Shown one piece after another: positions 7,891-15,808 of a stretch of DNA of 64,000 nucleotides (its first letter is position 1; each line of letters opens with the position of its first letter). The position numbers were made by a program, and so were the translations under genes. The DNA comes from Curtobacterium sp. 458 (GTDB lineage Bacteria; Actinomycetota; Actinomycetes; Actinomycetales; Microbacteriaceae). The notes beneath the pieces are model-generated. The model was not told the origin of the DNA and made no database searches. It saw nothing but the letters and a program-made list of their open reading frames with translations. Where the stretch lies: positions 2,939,997 to 3,003,996 of the forward strand of contig NZ_CP129104.1 in assembly GCF_030406605.1 (NCBI RefSeq), read 5' to 3'.

Positions 7891-9474
7891 GTGCTCGGAC
7901 CCGAACTGGTGGTGGTGCTCGGCCTCGCCATCGCGGTGACGGCGGGCATCGCCGACCGCATCCGGATCGCGCCGCCCGTGCTGCTGCTCGTGATCGGTGC
8001 GGGCCTCGCGCTCGTTCCGGAGTTCTCGGACCTGCAGCTCCCGGCGGACGCCGTGCTCCTCCTGTTCCTGCCGGCGCTGCTGTACTGGGAGAGCCTGACG
8101 ACGTCGCTCCGGGAGATCCGGAAGAACCTCCGTGGCATCGTCCTCATGGGCACGCTCCTCGTCGTCCTGACCGCCGGCGCCGTCGCCGTGCTGCTCCACC
8201 TGCTCGGGGTCCCCTGGGGGCCGGCGTGGGTCCTCGGTGCCGCCGTCGCGCCGACCGACGCCACGGCCGTCGGCGTGCTCACACGGATGTTGCCCCGACG
8301 GAACGTGACCGTGCTCCGAGCCGAGAGCCTCGTGAACGACGGCACCACCCTCGTGGTCTACGGCATCGCCGTCGCCGTCACGGTCGGGACGCAGGAGCTC
8401 ACGTTCTGGGGCGTCTCGGGCATGCTCGTGCTGTCCTACGTCGGCGGTGTCGCGGCCGGACTGGCCGCGGCGTGGCTCGGGACGCTGGCGCTCCGCCGCG
8501 TCGACTCGGTCGTGCTGCAGAACCTCCTGACCCTGCTCGTGCCGTTCGTCGCGTTCCTCGGCGCGGAGGCGATCGACGCTTCGGGGGTGCTCGCGGTGGT
8601 CACGGCGGGCATCGTCGTCAGCCAGGTCGCGCCGAAGCTCGACCGTGCCGAGACCCGGCAACAGGTCCGGGCGTTCTGGTCCTTCCTGACGTACCTGCTC
8701 AACGGCGCGCTGTTCGTGCTCGTCGGCATCGAGGCGATGATCGCCGCCCGTGCGCTCGACGGCGGGGAGCTCCTCCGCGCGACGGGCCTCATCGTGGCGG
8801 TCGCCGTCCTGCTCGTCGTCGTCCGGTTCGCGTTCCTGAACGCGGCCGGCGGCACGGTCTGGCTCGTGACCCGGCGGACCGGCGGCGAACCGCGCGAGGG
8901 ACACCGCGACCGACTGGTGAGCGGGTTCGCGGGGTTCCGTGGCGCCGTGTCGCTCGCGATGGCCGTCGCCGTGCCGCGCACGCTCGAGTCGGGCGGCGCG
9001 TTCCCGGACCGCGACCTCATCGTGTTCGTCACCGCCGGGGTGGTCGTGCTCACGGTCGTCGGGCAGGCGCTCGTCCTGCCGGCGGTCCTCCGCCGTGCCG
9101 CCCTGCCCGAGGACGAGTCCGTCGGCGAGGAACGCCGGTACGCCGAGCGCACCGCGATCGAGGAGGCCCTGGACGCGCTGCCCCGGCTCGCGCGCGCCGC
9201 GGGTGCCGACCGGACGATCATCGAGCGCGTGCGCAAGGACTACGAAGCACACCTCGACGTCATCCAGGCGCGGGAGGAGGCCGAGGACGACGACCACCCC
9301 GCGCTGCAGCGGCACGACGCCGCCGTCGCCCTCGAACTCGCCCTCGTGCAGCACAAGGCCGCGACGCTCCTCCGGCTCCGCGACGCCGACGAGATCGACG
9401 ACCTCGTCCTCCGCCAGGTGCGCGCCGGCTACGACGCCGAGGAGGCACGCCTCGACGGATCGACGCCGCCGTGA
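7891..9474 (+). CDS. CPA1-family Na+/H+ (cation/proton) antiporter
   Basis: A 527-residue integral membrane protein with about 12 hydrophobic segments in the first 400 residues, then a charged cytoplasmic C-terminal tail. It carries the CPA1/NhaP landmarks APTDATAVGVL and AESLVNDGTTLV, where Asn-Asp is the transport site motif of electroneutral antiporters. The role is expected to be exchange of Na+ (or K+) for protons, for pH and salt homeostasis. The GTG at 7891 is preceded by an exceptionally strong site, AGGAGGAGG, which decides the start against the long upstream open frame. The stop overlaps the next gene (GTGA), so the two are probably co-translated. Confidence 0.9.
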   Translation: MLGPELVVVLGLAIAVTAGIADRIRIAPPVLLLVIGAGLALVPEFSDLQLPADAVLLLFLPALLYWESLTTSLREIRKNLRGIVLMGTLLVVLTAGAVAVLLHLLGVPWGPAWVLGAAVAPTDATAVGVLTRMLPRRNVTVLRAESLVNDGTTLVVYGIAVAVTVGTQELTFWGVSGMLVLSYVGGVAAGLAAAWLGTLALRRVDSVVLQNLLTLLVPFVAFLGAEAIDASGVLAVVTAGIVVSQVAPKLDRAETRQQVRAFWSFLTYLLNGALFVLVGIEAMIAARALDGGELLRATGLIVAVAVLLVVVRFAFLNAAGGTVWLVTRRTGGEPREGHRDRLVSGFAGFRGAVSLAMAVAVPRTLESGGAFPDRDLIVFVTAGVVVLTVVGQALVLPAVLRRAALPEDESVGEERRYAERTAIEEALDALPRLARAAGADRTIIERVRKDYEAHLDVIQAREEAEDDDHPALQRHDAAVALELALVQHKAATLLRLRDADEIDDLVLRQVRAGYDAEEARLDGSTPP

Positions 9475-10223
9475 CCACCGACCTCGGCACGCTCCTGTGG
9501 ACCCTCGTCGGGGTCGCCGTGCTCGTCGCGGTCGCCACGGCGGCGCTGCTGCTCACCCGCGCACCGTCCCCGTGGGCACCGGCCCTCGCCGTGCTGCGCG
9601 GCACCGTCCAGCTCGCGGTCCTGAGCATCGTCCTGTCCGGGGTCATCCGCGACCCGGTGTGGATCGGGGTCGCCCTCGCCGTCATGTTCGGCGTCGCGAC
9701 GACGACCGCGGCCCGCCGACTCGGGACGCTCCGGACCCGGTTGCTGCCGGTCGCGACGTCCATGGTGATCGGCATCGGTGTGGCGCTCGTCGTGGTCTTC
9801 GCGACCGGCGCGATCGCGTTCTCGCCGCGCTACGTCCTGGCCATGGGTGGCATCGTGATCGGCAACGCCATGACCATCGCCACGCTGTCCGGGCGACGCT
9901 TCGTGGAGCTCGTCGACGACCGCTGGGACGACGTCGAGGGGTGGCTCGCACTCGGTGCCACACCGCGTCGGGCCACCACCGACCTGGTCCGCCGGGCGGT
10001 CCACGCGGCGATGGTGCCGAGCACCGACCAGACCCGGACGACCGGCCTCGTGACACTGCCGGGAGCGTTCGTCGGCGCGGTCTTCGGCGGGGTCTCGCCG
10101 CTCGAGGCGGGTCGCTTCCAGGTGGTCGTGCTCGCGGCGATCATCGCAGCCGGGGCGCTCGTCGCGGTCACGCTGACGCGCCTGCTCGCGCCGGTGCGGA
10201 CCCGCCCGGTACGCGCCGACTGA
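9471..10223 (+). CDS. FetB-like (UPF0014) ABC transporter permease
   Basis: This 250-residue membrane protein matches the FetB/YbbM family, the permease half of an ABC exporter linked to iron homeostasis and oxidative stress in E. coli. About seven hydrophobic segments are visible. Family-typical stretches include GGIVIGNAMT and the GATPRRA segment before the conserved cytoplasmic loop; TGLVTLPGAF is also present. The GTG start overlaps the antiporter stop by 4 bases, so expression is coupled. The partner ATPase FetA is not nearby on either side; the next gene, on the opposite strand, is apbE. The pairing with an antiporter is therefore unexplained. An in-frame extension upstream is a shadow of the antiporter. 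Confidence 0.82.
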   Translation: MTTDLGTLLWTLVGVAVLVAVATAALLLTRAPSPWAPALAVLRGTVQLAVLSIVLSGVIRDPVWIGVALAVMFGVATTTAARRLGTLRTRLLPVATSMVIGIGVALVVVFATGAIAFSPRYVLAMGGIVIGNAMTIATLSGRRFVELVDDRWDDVEGWLALGATPRRATTDLVRRAVHAAMVPSTDQTRTTGLVTLPGAFVGAVFGGVSPLEAGRFQVVVLAAIIAAGALVAVTLTRLLAPVRTRPVRAD

Positions 10224-10291
10224 CGCACCGTTGTGCCCACGGCGGCGGCGTGACGGAGGTGGGTCGGGCCTCCCGGGCGACAGCGACCGCT

Positions 10292-11035
10292 TCAGGACCG
10301 GGCGGTGACCGTCGGCCGCACCATCTGCTCGGCTCCCGGTGTCGCCCAGACCGTTCCGTCCACGGCGAACGCGAGGACGTCGACGGACCCGTCGGCGGTG
10401 ATCCGCCGGAGGTCGTCCGCGTCCCCCGCCACGATCGCCGTCGCGAGGACGTCGGCGGTGACGATGTCGTCCGCCACCACCGTGGCCTGCGCGAAGGTCG
10501 GGGTCGAGCGTCGCCAGACGTGCTCGCCGCGCTCGGCGGTGCCCGAGGTGGCGACGGCGCGGCGGGTGCCCTCGAGCGCGACGACCCCGACGACGGTGTC
10601 ACGGTGCGCGGGGTCGACGACGCCGACGCTCCACGGCGCTTCCCCCTCGTGCCGTCCGCGGCCGAGGACGTCTCCACCGGCGACGATGAGCCAGTCCTCG
10701 GACACCCGGTCGAGCACGGCTCCGGCGTCCCGGATCGCGAGCGCCTTGACGACCCCGGACAGGTCGACGACGCCGTCGGGCCGGTGCGGCGTGAAGGCGC
10801 CGCCGGTCTGCTCGCGCCACTCCAGGGCGAGCGCGTAGACGTCGCGGACCTCCTGCGGAGCGTCCGTCAGGCGCAGGGCCCCGGCCGCGATCCGGCTGAG
10901 TACCGACGACGGGTCGTACAGGCTGTACCGATGGTCGTACCCGGTGAAGACCCGACGCACCTCGGCCGCCGCGCGGGGGCCGGCACCGCGGATGCTCACC
11001 ACGGTGCCCATCGTCTCGAACGTCGCGACGCTCAC
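10292..11035 (-). CDS. apbE: FAD:protein FMN transferase (ApbE family)
   Basis: The product (247 residues) resembles ApbE, which uses FAD to attach FMN covalently to a Thr/Ser in extracytoplasmic flavoproteins. Recognisable family blocks are METMGT-like FETMGTVVSI at the N-terminus, DLSGVVKALAI (usual form DLGGIAKGYA), and TADVLATAIVAG with the metal-binding Asp. No lipoprotein signal is visible, and the protein is shorter than Gram-negative ApbE. It overlaps the FMN-binding protein gene by 4 bases (ATGA), so its substrate is almost certainly that protein. It is the last gene of the ferric-reductase/FMN-binding/ApbE unit. Confidence 0.85.
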   Translation of the reverse strand: MSVATFETMGTVVSIRGAGPRAAAEVRRVFTGYDHRYSLYDPSSVLSRIAAGALRLTDAPQEVRDVYALALEWREQTGGAFTPHRPDGVVDLSGVVKALAIRDAGAVLDRVSEDWLIVAGGDVLGRGRHEGEAPWSVGVVDPAHRDTVVGVVALEGTRRAVATSGTAERGEHVWRRSTPTFAQATVVADDIVTADVLATAIVAGDADDLRRITADGSVDVLAFAVDGTVWATPGAEQMVRPTVTARS

Positions 11036-11523
11036 AGCCCCGCCTGGTCGATCGCGGACTGGAGCGACGTCACGTAGCCCGCGCTCGTGTAGGTCGCGCC
11101 GCTCACGGCCTGGATCTGCGCGGACTGCGCCTGCAGGGCCTCCTGTCGGAGGATCGGTGCGGCCTGCTGGCTGATCTGCGCCGACCGGCCGTCGCGGTCG
11201 GTCAGTTCCAGGGCGGTGACGTCGGTGATCTTCCCGCCTGCGACGGTGATCTCGACCTGGACGGGCCCGTACTGTGTCTGGGCCGCCTGGCCGGTGAAGG
11301 TGCCGTCCTTCGCCGCAGCCGACGCGGACGCACCGCCGCTCGTGCCGCTGCCCGTGCCCGCGGTGCCCGTGCCTGCGCTGCCCGTCCCACCCGCGCTCGT
11401 GCCACCCGACGTGCTCGTCTGCTGCTGTGTGGCGGTGAGCCCCGGCTGCGCGCCGACCTGCCAGCCGATGACGAGGACCGCTGCCGACGTGACGATGCCC
11501 CCGGCGACCACCCGCGCGCGCAT
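11032..11523 (-). CDS. Membrane-anchored FMN-binding domain protein, likely flavinylated
   Basis: The 163-residue protein has one N-terminal hydrophobic helix (about residues 5-25), a Ser/Thr/Gly/Ala-rich linker (about 30-75), and a C-terminal FMN-binding domain of the NqrC/RnfG type. Near the C-terminus is SGATYTS, which matches the ApbE flavinylation signature [D/S]GA[T/S]xT. The expected role is to carry electrons on covalent FMN at the outer face of the membrane. The start ATG at 11523 overlaps the stop of the ferric reductase gene, and the stop overlaps apbE, so the three are tightly coupled. The longer frame upstream is not credible. Confidence 0.85.
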   Translation of the reverse strand: MRARVVAGGIVTSAAVLVIGWQVGAQPGLTATQQQTSTSGGTSAGGTGSAGTGTAGTGSGTSGGASASAAAKDGTFTGQAAQTQYGPVQVEITVAGGKITDVTALELTDRDGRSAQISQQAAPILRQEALQAQSAQIQAVSGATYTSAGYVTSLQSAIDQAGL

Positions 11524-12983
11524 CACTCGAACCGTTCCTGGTGGATCTGGTGCTCGGGGACGCCGGCGAGCCGGGCCTCCCGGACGACCAGGTCGGACCA
11601 CACCCGGGGCCCGCACACGTACAGGTCGGACTCGAGCAGCCGCGGGAACACCGACCGGAGCGTCACGCCCCGACGGACGTCCTCCTCCGTCATCCAGCTC
11701 TCCCGCGAGTGCGCGCGGTGCCCGACCATCGCGTACAGCGTGCTGCCGGTCGCGTTCGCCAGGCCCGCCGTCTCGTCCCACAGGTACTGCTGTTCACCGT
11801 CGCTCCCGCGCAGCAGCACCGTGGCCTCGCCGGGTCGGAGGTCGGTGTCCTCGAGGAGTGCCCGCACGGGAGTGATCCCGATGCCGGAGGCGACGAGCGC
11901 GAGGTACGGCGCGGTCCGCGCCCGGCTCGTGAAGAGTCCGTACGGTCCCTCGAGCGAGACGAACGCGCCCGGGGTGATGCGGCCGAGCCGGGCCGAGCCG
12001 GCACCGAGGTCACGGACGGTGATGCGAGCGCGCCCGGAGCCGGGGACCGCCGAGAACGACACCGGGTGCGCGTGCCACCACGTGTGTGCGGTCCAGAACC
12101 GCCAGACGCCGTACTGACCGCCCTCGACCCCGAGCCGGTCGAGTGACCGACCGGCCAGGTGGATCGACACGACGCCGTGCGCGATCGGCTCGACGGCCGT
12201 CACCCGGATCCGGTGCCGGAACGTCACGACGACCGGCAGGACGAAGCGGTAGAGGGCGATGAGCCCCAGGGCCAGCACGTACAGGGTGATCCAGTAGGTG
12301 CGCTGCCACGAACCCGCCGACAGGACGCCGCCGACGCTGAGCATGTGCGGCAGCGCGACGAGCACGGCGGCGTAGCTCAGGAGGTGGATGACGTGCCAGA
12401 CCTCGTAGGGCAGGCGACGTCGGACGGCGACCAGGGACGACACGACGACCACGAGGAACAGGCCGAGGGCGAGGTAGGCCAGCGGCATGTCCGGCGTAGA
12501 GAACAGCGCGATCGTCTCCGCGACCGGACTGTTCGCCGACTCGGCCGAGTAGCCGAGCGTGAGCAGGGCCCCGTGGGCGAGGAGCAGGTACAGCACCGGC
12601 TTGCCCAGGGAGCGGTGCACCGCGATCGCGTTGTCCTGCCCGAACACCCGGTCGATGAGCGGTACGCGGGCGGCGAGGACGAGCATCACGAGCGTGAGGT
12701 CCGTGCCGATGAGGCCGGCGACGATCCCGGCGTCGGTCAGCACACTGCCGACTCCGGTCACCTCGCGGGAGGACGGGGTGACGAGCCAGAGCAGGACCGC
12801 GACGGCCGCCGAGACCCACGCCAGCACGCCGAGCAGGTCGGCTGCGGCGGAACGGGCCCGTGCCGAGCGACGACGACGACGCGCGGCAGCGGCGAGCGGT
12901 TCGGCGGGCGCCGGACGGAGGCGCGGGCGGCTCGCGGCGGCGGAACGAGTAGGACGGGTGGCGGGGCCGGCGGTGTCGATCAT
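11523..12983 (-). CDS. Ferric reductase-like transmembrane flavoprotein oxidoreductase
   Basis: This 486-residue protein has an Arg/Ala-rich N-terminus (about 1-50), six to seven transmembrane helices with the ferric-reductase-like domain (about 50-260), then an FAD-binding and an NAD-binding domain (about 265-486). His residues in HRSLGKPVLYLLLAHG and EVWHVIHLLSY are candidate haem ligands. HAHPVSFSA fits the FAD-binding R/H-x-Y/F-S/T region, GIGITPVRAL binds pyridine nucleotide, and YVCGPRVW is the conserved C-terminal motif. It should move electrons from cytoplasmic NAD(P)H across the membrane, probably to the flavinylated protein encoded next. ATG 12983 follows GAGAGGACC and is preferred over the upstream in-frame ATG. 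Confidence 0.85.
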   Translation of the reverse strand: MIDTAGPATRPTRSAAASRPRLRPAPAEPLAAAARRRRRSARARSAAADLLGVLAWVSAAVAVLLWLVTPSSREVTGVGSVLTDAGIVAGLIGTDLTLVMLVLAARVPLIDRVFGQDNAIAVHRSLGKPVLYLLLAHGALLTLGYSAESANSPVAETIALFSTPDMPLAYLALGLFLVVVVSSLVAVRRRLPYEVWHVIHLLSYAAVLVALPHMLSVGGVLSAGSWQRTYWITLYVLALGLIALYRFVLPVVVTFRHRIRVTAVEPIAHGVVSIHLAGRSLDRLGVEGGQYGVWRFWTAHTWWHAHPVSFSAVPGSGRARITVRDLGAGSARLGRITPGAFVSLEGPYGLFTSRARTAPYLALVASGIGITPVRALLEDTDLRPGEATVLLRGSDGEQQYLWDETAGLANATGSTLYAMVGHRAHSRESWMTEEDVRRGVTLRSVFPRLLESDLYVCGPRVWSDLVVREARLAGVPEHQIHQERFE

Positions 12984-13096
12984 CGTCGTGGTCCTCTCCA
13001 GCAGCTGATCGGGTGGCACCCAGCATCTGCACCGGAACCATGAACGAACCCGGAACAGGCCAGGTGCTTCGTTCGAGATCTCGAGTGATGGACAGA

Positions 13097-14455
13097 TCAG
13101 CGCGGTGGGAGCCGGACGGTCGCGATCGCGCCACCGTCCGACCGGTTCTCGAGCGAGGCCGTTCCACCCGCCCGCTCCGCAGTGCCCCGCACGAGGGCGA
13201 GTCCGAGCCCGCTGCCGCCGAGGGCCGTGCGTGACTCGTCCGCGCGCGTGAACCGATCGAACGCCTGGGGCAGGAAGGACACCGGGATCCCGCGACCGTC
13301 GTCGACGACCATCAGCTCGAGGTCCTGCTGCGGCTCCTGTCGCAGCGTCACCCGCACCGAACCGCCCGCGCTGCCCGCGGCGATCGCGTTGGCGACGAGG
13401 TTGTCGACGATCCTCGCGAACGCGGCGGCGCCGATGCCGTACCGGACGTCCGGCGAACCGACGTCCACGGTGAAGTCGACGTCGCGCGGCCCGACGACGT
13501 CGATCGCGCGTGCTCGGTCGATCGATGCCATGAGCTCGGTGATGAGCGCCGCCGCCGGGGTGGACGGCACCGGGCCGGCCTCGTCGAGTCGGCTGAGTTC
13601 GAGCATGGTGTTCGCCAGGGACACGAGTCGTGCCGCGTCCGTCTCGGCAGCGTTCAGTTCCCGCTCGAGCGCGTCGGCGTCGCCGGTGGAGCGGTGCGCG
13701 AGCTCGAGCCGAGCGGTCAGCGCGGCGAGCGGTGTCCGGAGTTCGTGGCTCGCGTCGGAGACCATGCGTCGCTCACGTTCGGCGTTGTCGCGCTGTCGAT
13801 CGAGGAAGGCGTTGAGCGTCCGGGCGAGGCCGGCGAGCTCGTCGTCGGAACGGCCGACCGGGAGGTGGCCGTCAGCCGATCCGGCGCTGATCGCCTCGGC
13901 GGTGCGGTGCATCCGCCCCACCGGTCGGAGCGCGAGGGTCGTCAGGAGCCACGCCGTCCCGCCGAACGCGACGAGGGCGAGGAGCGTCCCCACGACGAGC
14001 GACCGGTCCACCCGCTCCAGCGTCTCGTGCCCGGCCCGACCGTCCTGCGCCGCCCAGACGACGAACGAGCCCACGTCGTTGCGCACCGGGATGCCGACCA
14101 CGGTGTTCCGGTGCCCGTGCACGTCCAGTCGGAGCGTCGTCTCGCGGTCCACCGTGCGCGGGAGTGCGGCGCGCAGCCCGTCCGGCAGCCGGTCGAGGAT
14201 CCACGAGCCCGACGACGACCGGATGCCGATGAGCAGTCCCTCGGTGGGCCGGTCCGGCGCCTCCCCCGGGTTCGACCGGAGGTCCGCCACGAACGGCGCC
14301 GCGTCGCTCATCGCCAGCGAGCGGTCGGTCTCGAGCGACGCGCGGTCGATCTGCACGTGCAGGGCGACCGCGCTCGCGACGAGGACGACCGCGCCGACGA
14401 GCACGCTGCCGAGCGTGATCCTGGCGCGGATCGACAGGCGACGGAGCAACCTCAC
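13097..14455 (-). CDS. Two-component sensor histidine kinase
   Basis: A 452-residue membrane kinase. Order: TM1 (about 12-33), an extracytoplasmic sensor region (34-150), TM2 (about 152-176), a HAMP segment, the HisKA box SDASHELRTPLAAL with phospho-acceptor His237, and a HATPase_c domain with N, G1 (VDDGRGIP) and G2 (GGSGLGLALV) boxes. Its start overlaps the response regulator stop by 4 bases, so the pair is co-translated. It lies between the ferric-reductase/FMN/ApbE genes and the divergent katG unit, so control of one or both redox units is plausible. The signal sensed is unknown. Confidence 0.93.
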   Translation of the reverse strand: MRLLRRLSIRARITLGSVLVGAVVLVASAVALHVQIDRASLETDRSLAMSDAAPFVADLRSNPGEAPDRPTEGLLIGIRSSSGSWILDRLPDGLRAALPRTVDRETTLRLDVHGHRNTVVGIPVRNDVGSFVVWAAQDGRAGHETLERVDRSLVVGTLLALVAFGGTAWLLTTLALRPVGRMHRTAEAISAGSADGHLPVGRSDDELAGLARTLNAFLDRQRDNAERERRMVSDASHELRTPLAALTARLELAHRSTGDADALERELNAAETDAARLVSLANTMLELSRLDEAGPVPSTPAAALITELMASIDRARAIDVVGPRDVDFTVDVGSPDVRYGIGAAAFARIVDNLVANAIAAGSAGGSVRVTLRQEPQQDLELMVVDDGRGIPVSFLPQAFDRFTRADESRTALGGSGLGLALVRGTAERAGGTASLENRSDGGAIATVRLPPR

Positions 14456-15141
14456 GACGACCGGTCCGTCATGACGTCGAGCGCGTAGCCGACGCCCCGC
14501 ACCGTGCGGATCGCGACGTCGGCGTCCGCGGCCTGCAGCTTCTTCCGCACGTAGCTGACGTACTGGTCCACGATCGTCGGATCGAAGTGCTCGGCACTCC
14601 CCCAGACCTCGTCGAGCACCTCGCTCCGCGAGCGGGTCTGCCCGACGCCCTGCAGCAGGAAGCGCAGCAGGGAGAACTCCTTGACGCTGAGCGGGAGGTC
14701 CCGCCCCCGCACCGTCGCCCGCACCGCCACGGTGTCCAGCCGCACCGCGCCGGCCTCGACGACGGTGGGTGTCCCCGCGGCGCGACGCCGCAGGTGCGCT
14801 CGCAGCCGCGCGTTCAGCTCTGCGATCGCGAACGGCTTCGTCAAGTAGTCGTCGGCGCCCGCGTCCAGTCCGAACACCCGGTCGTCGACGGCGTCCCTGG
14901 CGGTGACGAGCACGACCGGCAGGTCCTGCCCCATCTCCCGGAGCCGCCGGCAGACCTCGAACCCGCTCATCTCCGGCAGCATCACGTCGATCGCCGCCGC
15001 GTCGAACGACGTGGCCCGTGCGGCGACCAGCGCAGCGACCCCGTCGGTGACGAGCGTGACCTCGTGGCCGTCACCGCGCAGACCGCGTTCGACGAGTGCC
15101 CCCATCTCCGGGTCGTCCTCCACCACCAGGATCTCCGCCAT
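14452..15141 (-). CDS. OmpR/PhoB-type response regulator
   Basis: The 229-residue regulator has a receiver domain (1-115) with the acidic pair Asp9/Asp10, phospho-acceptor Asp52 in DVMLPEMSG, and the conserved Lys in DDYLTKPF. It is followed by an OmpR-type winged-helix DNA-binding domain (about 130-225) containing LSVKEFSLLRFLL and RTVRGVGYAL. ATG 15141 is the natural start; the long open frame upstream crosses the divergent gene. It is transcribed away from the DUF2231-katG unit with 190 bases between them, where its operator may lie. Confidence 0.94.
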   Translation of the reverse strand: MAEILVVEDDPEMGALVERGLRGDGHEVTLVTDGVAALVAARATSFDAAAIDVMLPEMSGFEVCRRLREMGQDLPVVLVTARDAVDDRVFGLDAGADDYLTKPFAIAELNARLRAHLRRRAAGTPTVVEAGAVRLDTVAVRATVRGRDLPLSVKEFSLLRFLLQGVGQTRSRSEVLDEVWGSAEHFDPTIVDQYVSYVRKKLQAADADVAIRTVRGVGYALDVMTDRSS

Positions 15142-15331
15142 GCTCGTTCCTTCCCGCCCCCATCGTGCCGGACACCGCCGACCGCGTCGGTGGCTGATCG
15201 CCGGTTCGTGTGTGGATTCGAACGAGTCCGAGTGCGGCGAGCGGCCGACTCCCGGGCACGCCGCCCAGCGAGCGCGTTCAGTGGCCCGTGGACGTCGAGG
15301 TCGCTCGGCGCGGAACCTGGAAGGGCTCTCG

Positions 15332-15796
15332 ATGAACTGGCAGTACGGGGGCGTCCCGCTCCACCCGCTGTTCGTCCACCTCACCACCGTGGCCGTGCCG
15401 GTCGCCGCACTGGCTGCCATCGCGGTCGCCGCTTGGCCGGCGGCCCGACGGTGGCTCGCGGTCGGCGCACCGATCATCGGCCTCGTCGCCCTCGTGTCCG
15501 TCCCGCTCGCCACGCAGTCCGGCGAGTGGCTGGAGGAGCACGAGCGGGAGACCGCGCTGCTCGAACGCCACACCGAGCTCGCCGACGGCCTCCTGCCGTG
15601 GTCCGTCGCGGTCTTCGCGCTGCTCACCCTCTGGTGGGCCTGGCAGCGCTTCGGTGTCGAGCGGGTCGACGGTCGTGGACTCGTCCGCGTCGTCGGCGTC
15701 GTGGGACCGGTCCTCCTGATCGCGGCCGGCATCGGCTCGCTCATCGAGGTCGTCGTCATCGGACACGCAGGGGCCGTGTCCGTCTGGAAGGGATAG
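15332..15796 (+). CDS. DUF2231-type small membrane protein
   Basis: This 154-residue protein has four hydrophobic helices and the N-terminal GVPLHPLFVHLTTVAVP, typical of DUF2231 proteins, a family of small predicted membrane proteins with conserved histidines that may bind haem. The ATG at 15332 follows GGAAGGG. It ends 12 bases before katG and is probably co-transcribed with it. The function is not established; the link to catalase-peroxidase suggests a redox or haem role (inference). Confidence 0.75.
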   Translation: MNWQYGGVPLHPLFVHLTTVAVPVAALAAIAVAAWPAARRWLAVGAPIIGLVALVSVPLATQSGEWLEEHERETALLERHTELADGLLPWSVAVFALLTLWWAWQRFGVERVDGRGLVRVVGVVGPVLLIAAGIGSLIEVVVIGHAGAVSVWKG

Positions 15797-15808
15797 GGAA
15801 CAGGATCG

